The notes beneath the pieces were generated by a model. That model was not told the origin of the DNA, did not search any database, and saw only the letters and a list, made by a program, of their open reading frames with translations. DNA of 64,000 nt from Bradyrhizobium arachidis. GTDB lineage: Bacteria > Pseudomonadota > Alphaproteobacteria > Rhizobiales > Xanthobacteraceae. The DNA is taken from the NCBI RefSeq assembly GCF_024758505.1, contig NZ_CP077970.1, positions 6,944,001 through 7,008,000 of the forward strand, given 5' to 3'. The translations under genes and the position numbers were made by a program. Positions 63,388-64,000 of this stretch are shown here, piece after piece (position 1 is the first letter of the stretch; the number at the start of each line of letters is the position of its first letter).

Positions 63388-64000
63388 GATCGTTCATGAG
63401 GCGGGAATCGATTGCGTCATGATGCCTAACTGATGTGTTGCTTGCAATGGGCAGCAACCCGGCTATAGTTATTGACTTCAGGAAGCTACTTCCGATGCTG
63501 GGGACTCGGGGCGCGTTAGGGAGCAGAAGAAGTTCATAGCTGTCGGCGTTACCATCGGAGTAACGTGGGGCCAGCAGGGCTTTGCTTCGGAATCCGATCA
63601 GGAACGCGCAATGTCCTACGCGCAGCGGCTGGTGTCGTTCACAAAGCTGCAGACGGCTCACGTGACGTCGACGGCTCTCGTGGAAAGTTCGTGGAAATCA
63701 CCTCCCCTCCGACCGACAGCACGATGGTTAAGTCGTTGGAGAAGATGACGGGCCCGAGAGGGGTCGAACCTGCGTCTCTTCCCATGTCAATGTCGGTCCA
63801 GTGGCCGAAGCTTGTATCGGGAGAAGCTTCGCTCGAACCGCAACGACCATAGCTGGTCCCTGCCTTTTTGATCTCCCATCGCAACCAGACTTGACGGCGC
63901 CTCCCAGCGCCGGGAGCGGCTCGAGCGCACGCTAAGCGCTGCTGCAATTCCCTGCATTCGATCGCAGCGCCATGCATGTCACTGCATGTCCATGCAGGAA
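63388..64000. other. Right edge with tRNA-like piece and TGCATG words
   Basis: No convincing gene. On the minus strand near 63740-63775 GGTTCGACCCC appears, a T-loop-like stretch. The end has repeated TGCATG words (63951-63997). Both would fit an att region or the start of a neighbouring element. Confidence 0.35.

Overview
The window looks like a piece of accessory genome from a Bradyrhizobium-type alphaproteobacterium (Nitrobacteraceae). The signs are high GC, GroEL and GroES of alphaproteobacterial type behind a CIRCE and a CTTG-N17-CTTATTT heat-shock promoter, a ROSE-like RNA thermometer before a small heat-shock gene, many short conserved proteins of the kind seen in Bradyrhizobium, and many mobile-element fragments. 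The assignment is by recognition only; no search was run.

Layout. 0-2.4 kb: an IS110-family transposase and a tandem GNAT protein. 3.2-7.2 kb: a module on the minus strand made of a large serine recombinase and two ParB-like proteins joined by 4-bp overlaps, with a small HTH gene divergent from the recombinase. 7.5-29.7 kb: a stress and cell-envelope block with groESL, two hsp20 genes, a four-gene operon of helical membrane-associated proteins, low-complexity exported proteins, PRC-barrel proteins, a PAP2 phosphatase, a cysteine hydrolase, a group-4 glycosyltransferase and many small conserved proteins. 30.5-34.6 kb: a second, diverged copy of the recombinase-ParB-ParB-HTH module in the opposite orientation, so the two modules face each other across the block. 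35-45.9 kb: a zinc-ribbon/class III cyclase/ATPase/TPR protein, a BBE-type FAD oxidase, an SRAP (YedK) protein, Ku with a TolA-like neighbour, and more small stress-type proteins. 46.2-48.5 kb: ISL3 and IS5 fragments and a nearly complete IS701-family element with a CTAG target duplication. 48.5-57.7 kb: NhaA, PilZ, several frameshifted genes (AraC, BBE oxidase, an HTH protein), a LysR regulator and a broken IS1182-type element. 57.9-64 kb: a caspase-like protein, a P4-type primase split by an apparent inversion, a DNA-binding protein and tRNA-like fragments.

How it may work together. The 7.5-29.7 kb block appears wired into three stress circuits: RpoH plus HrcA/CIRCE for groESL, RpoH plus a ROSE-like thermometer for hsp20, and GGAAC-N16/17-[CGT]GTT boxes of the PhyR-NepR-EcfG type before at least six other transcription units. 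A pair of about 160-bp direct repeats containing a tRNA 3'-end-like stretch lies at about 10.4 and 30.2 kb and may mark an older island boundary. The strongest candidate for an undescribed system is the duplicated recombinase-ParB-ParB-HTH module. Its non-coding outer tail of about 150 bp is more conserved between copies than the coding sequence next to it, which suggests a working DNA or RNA site.
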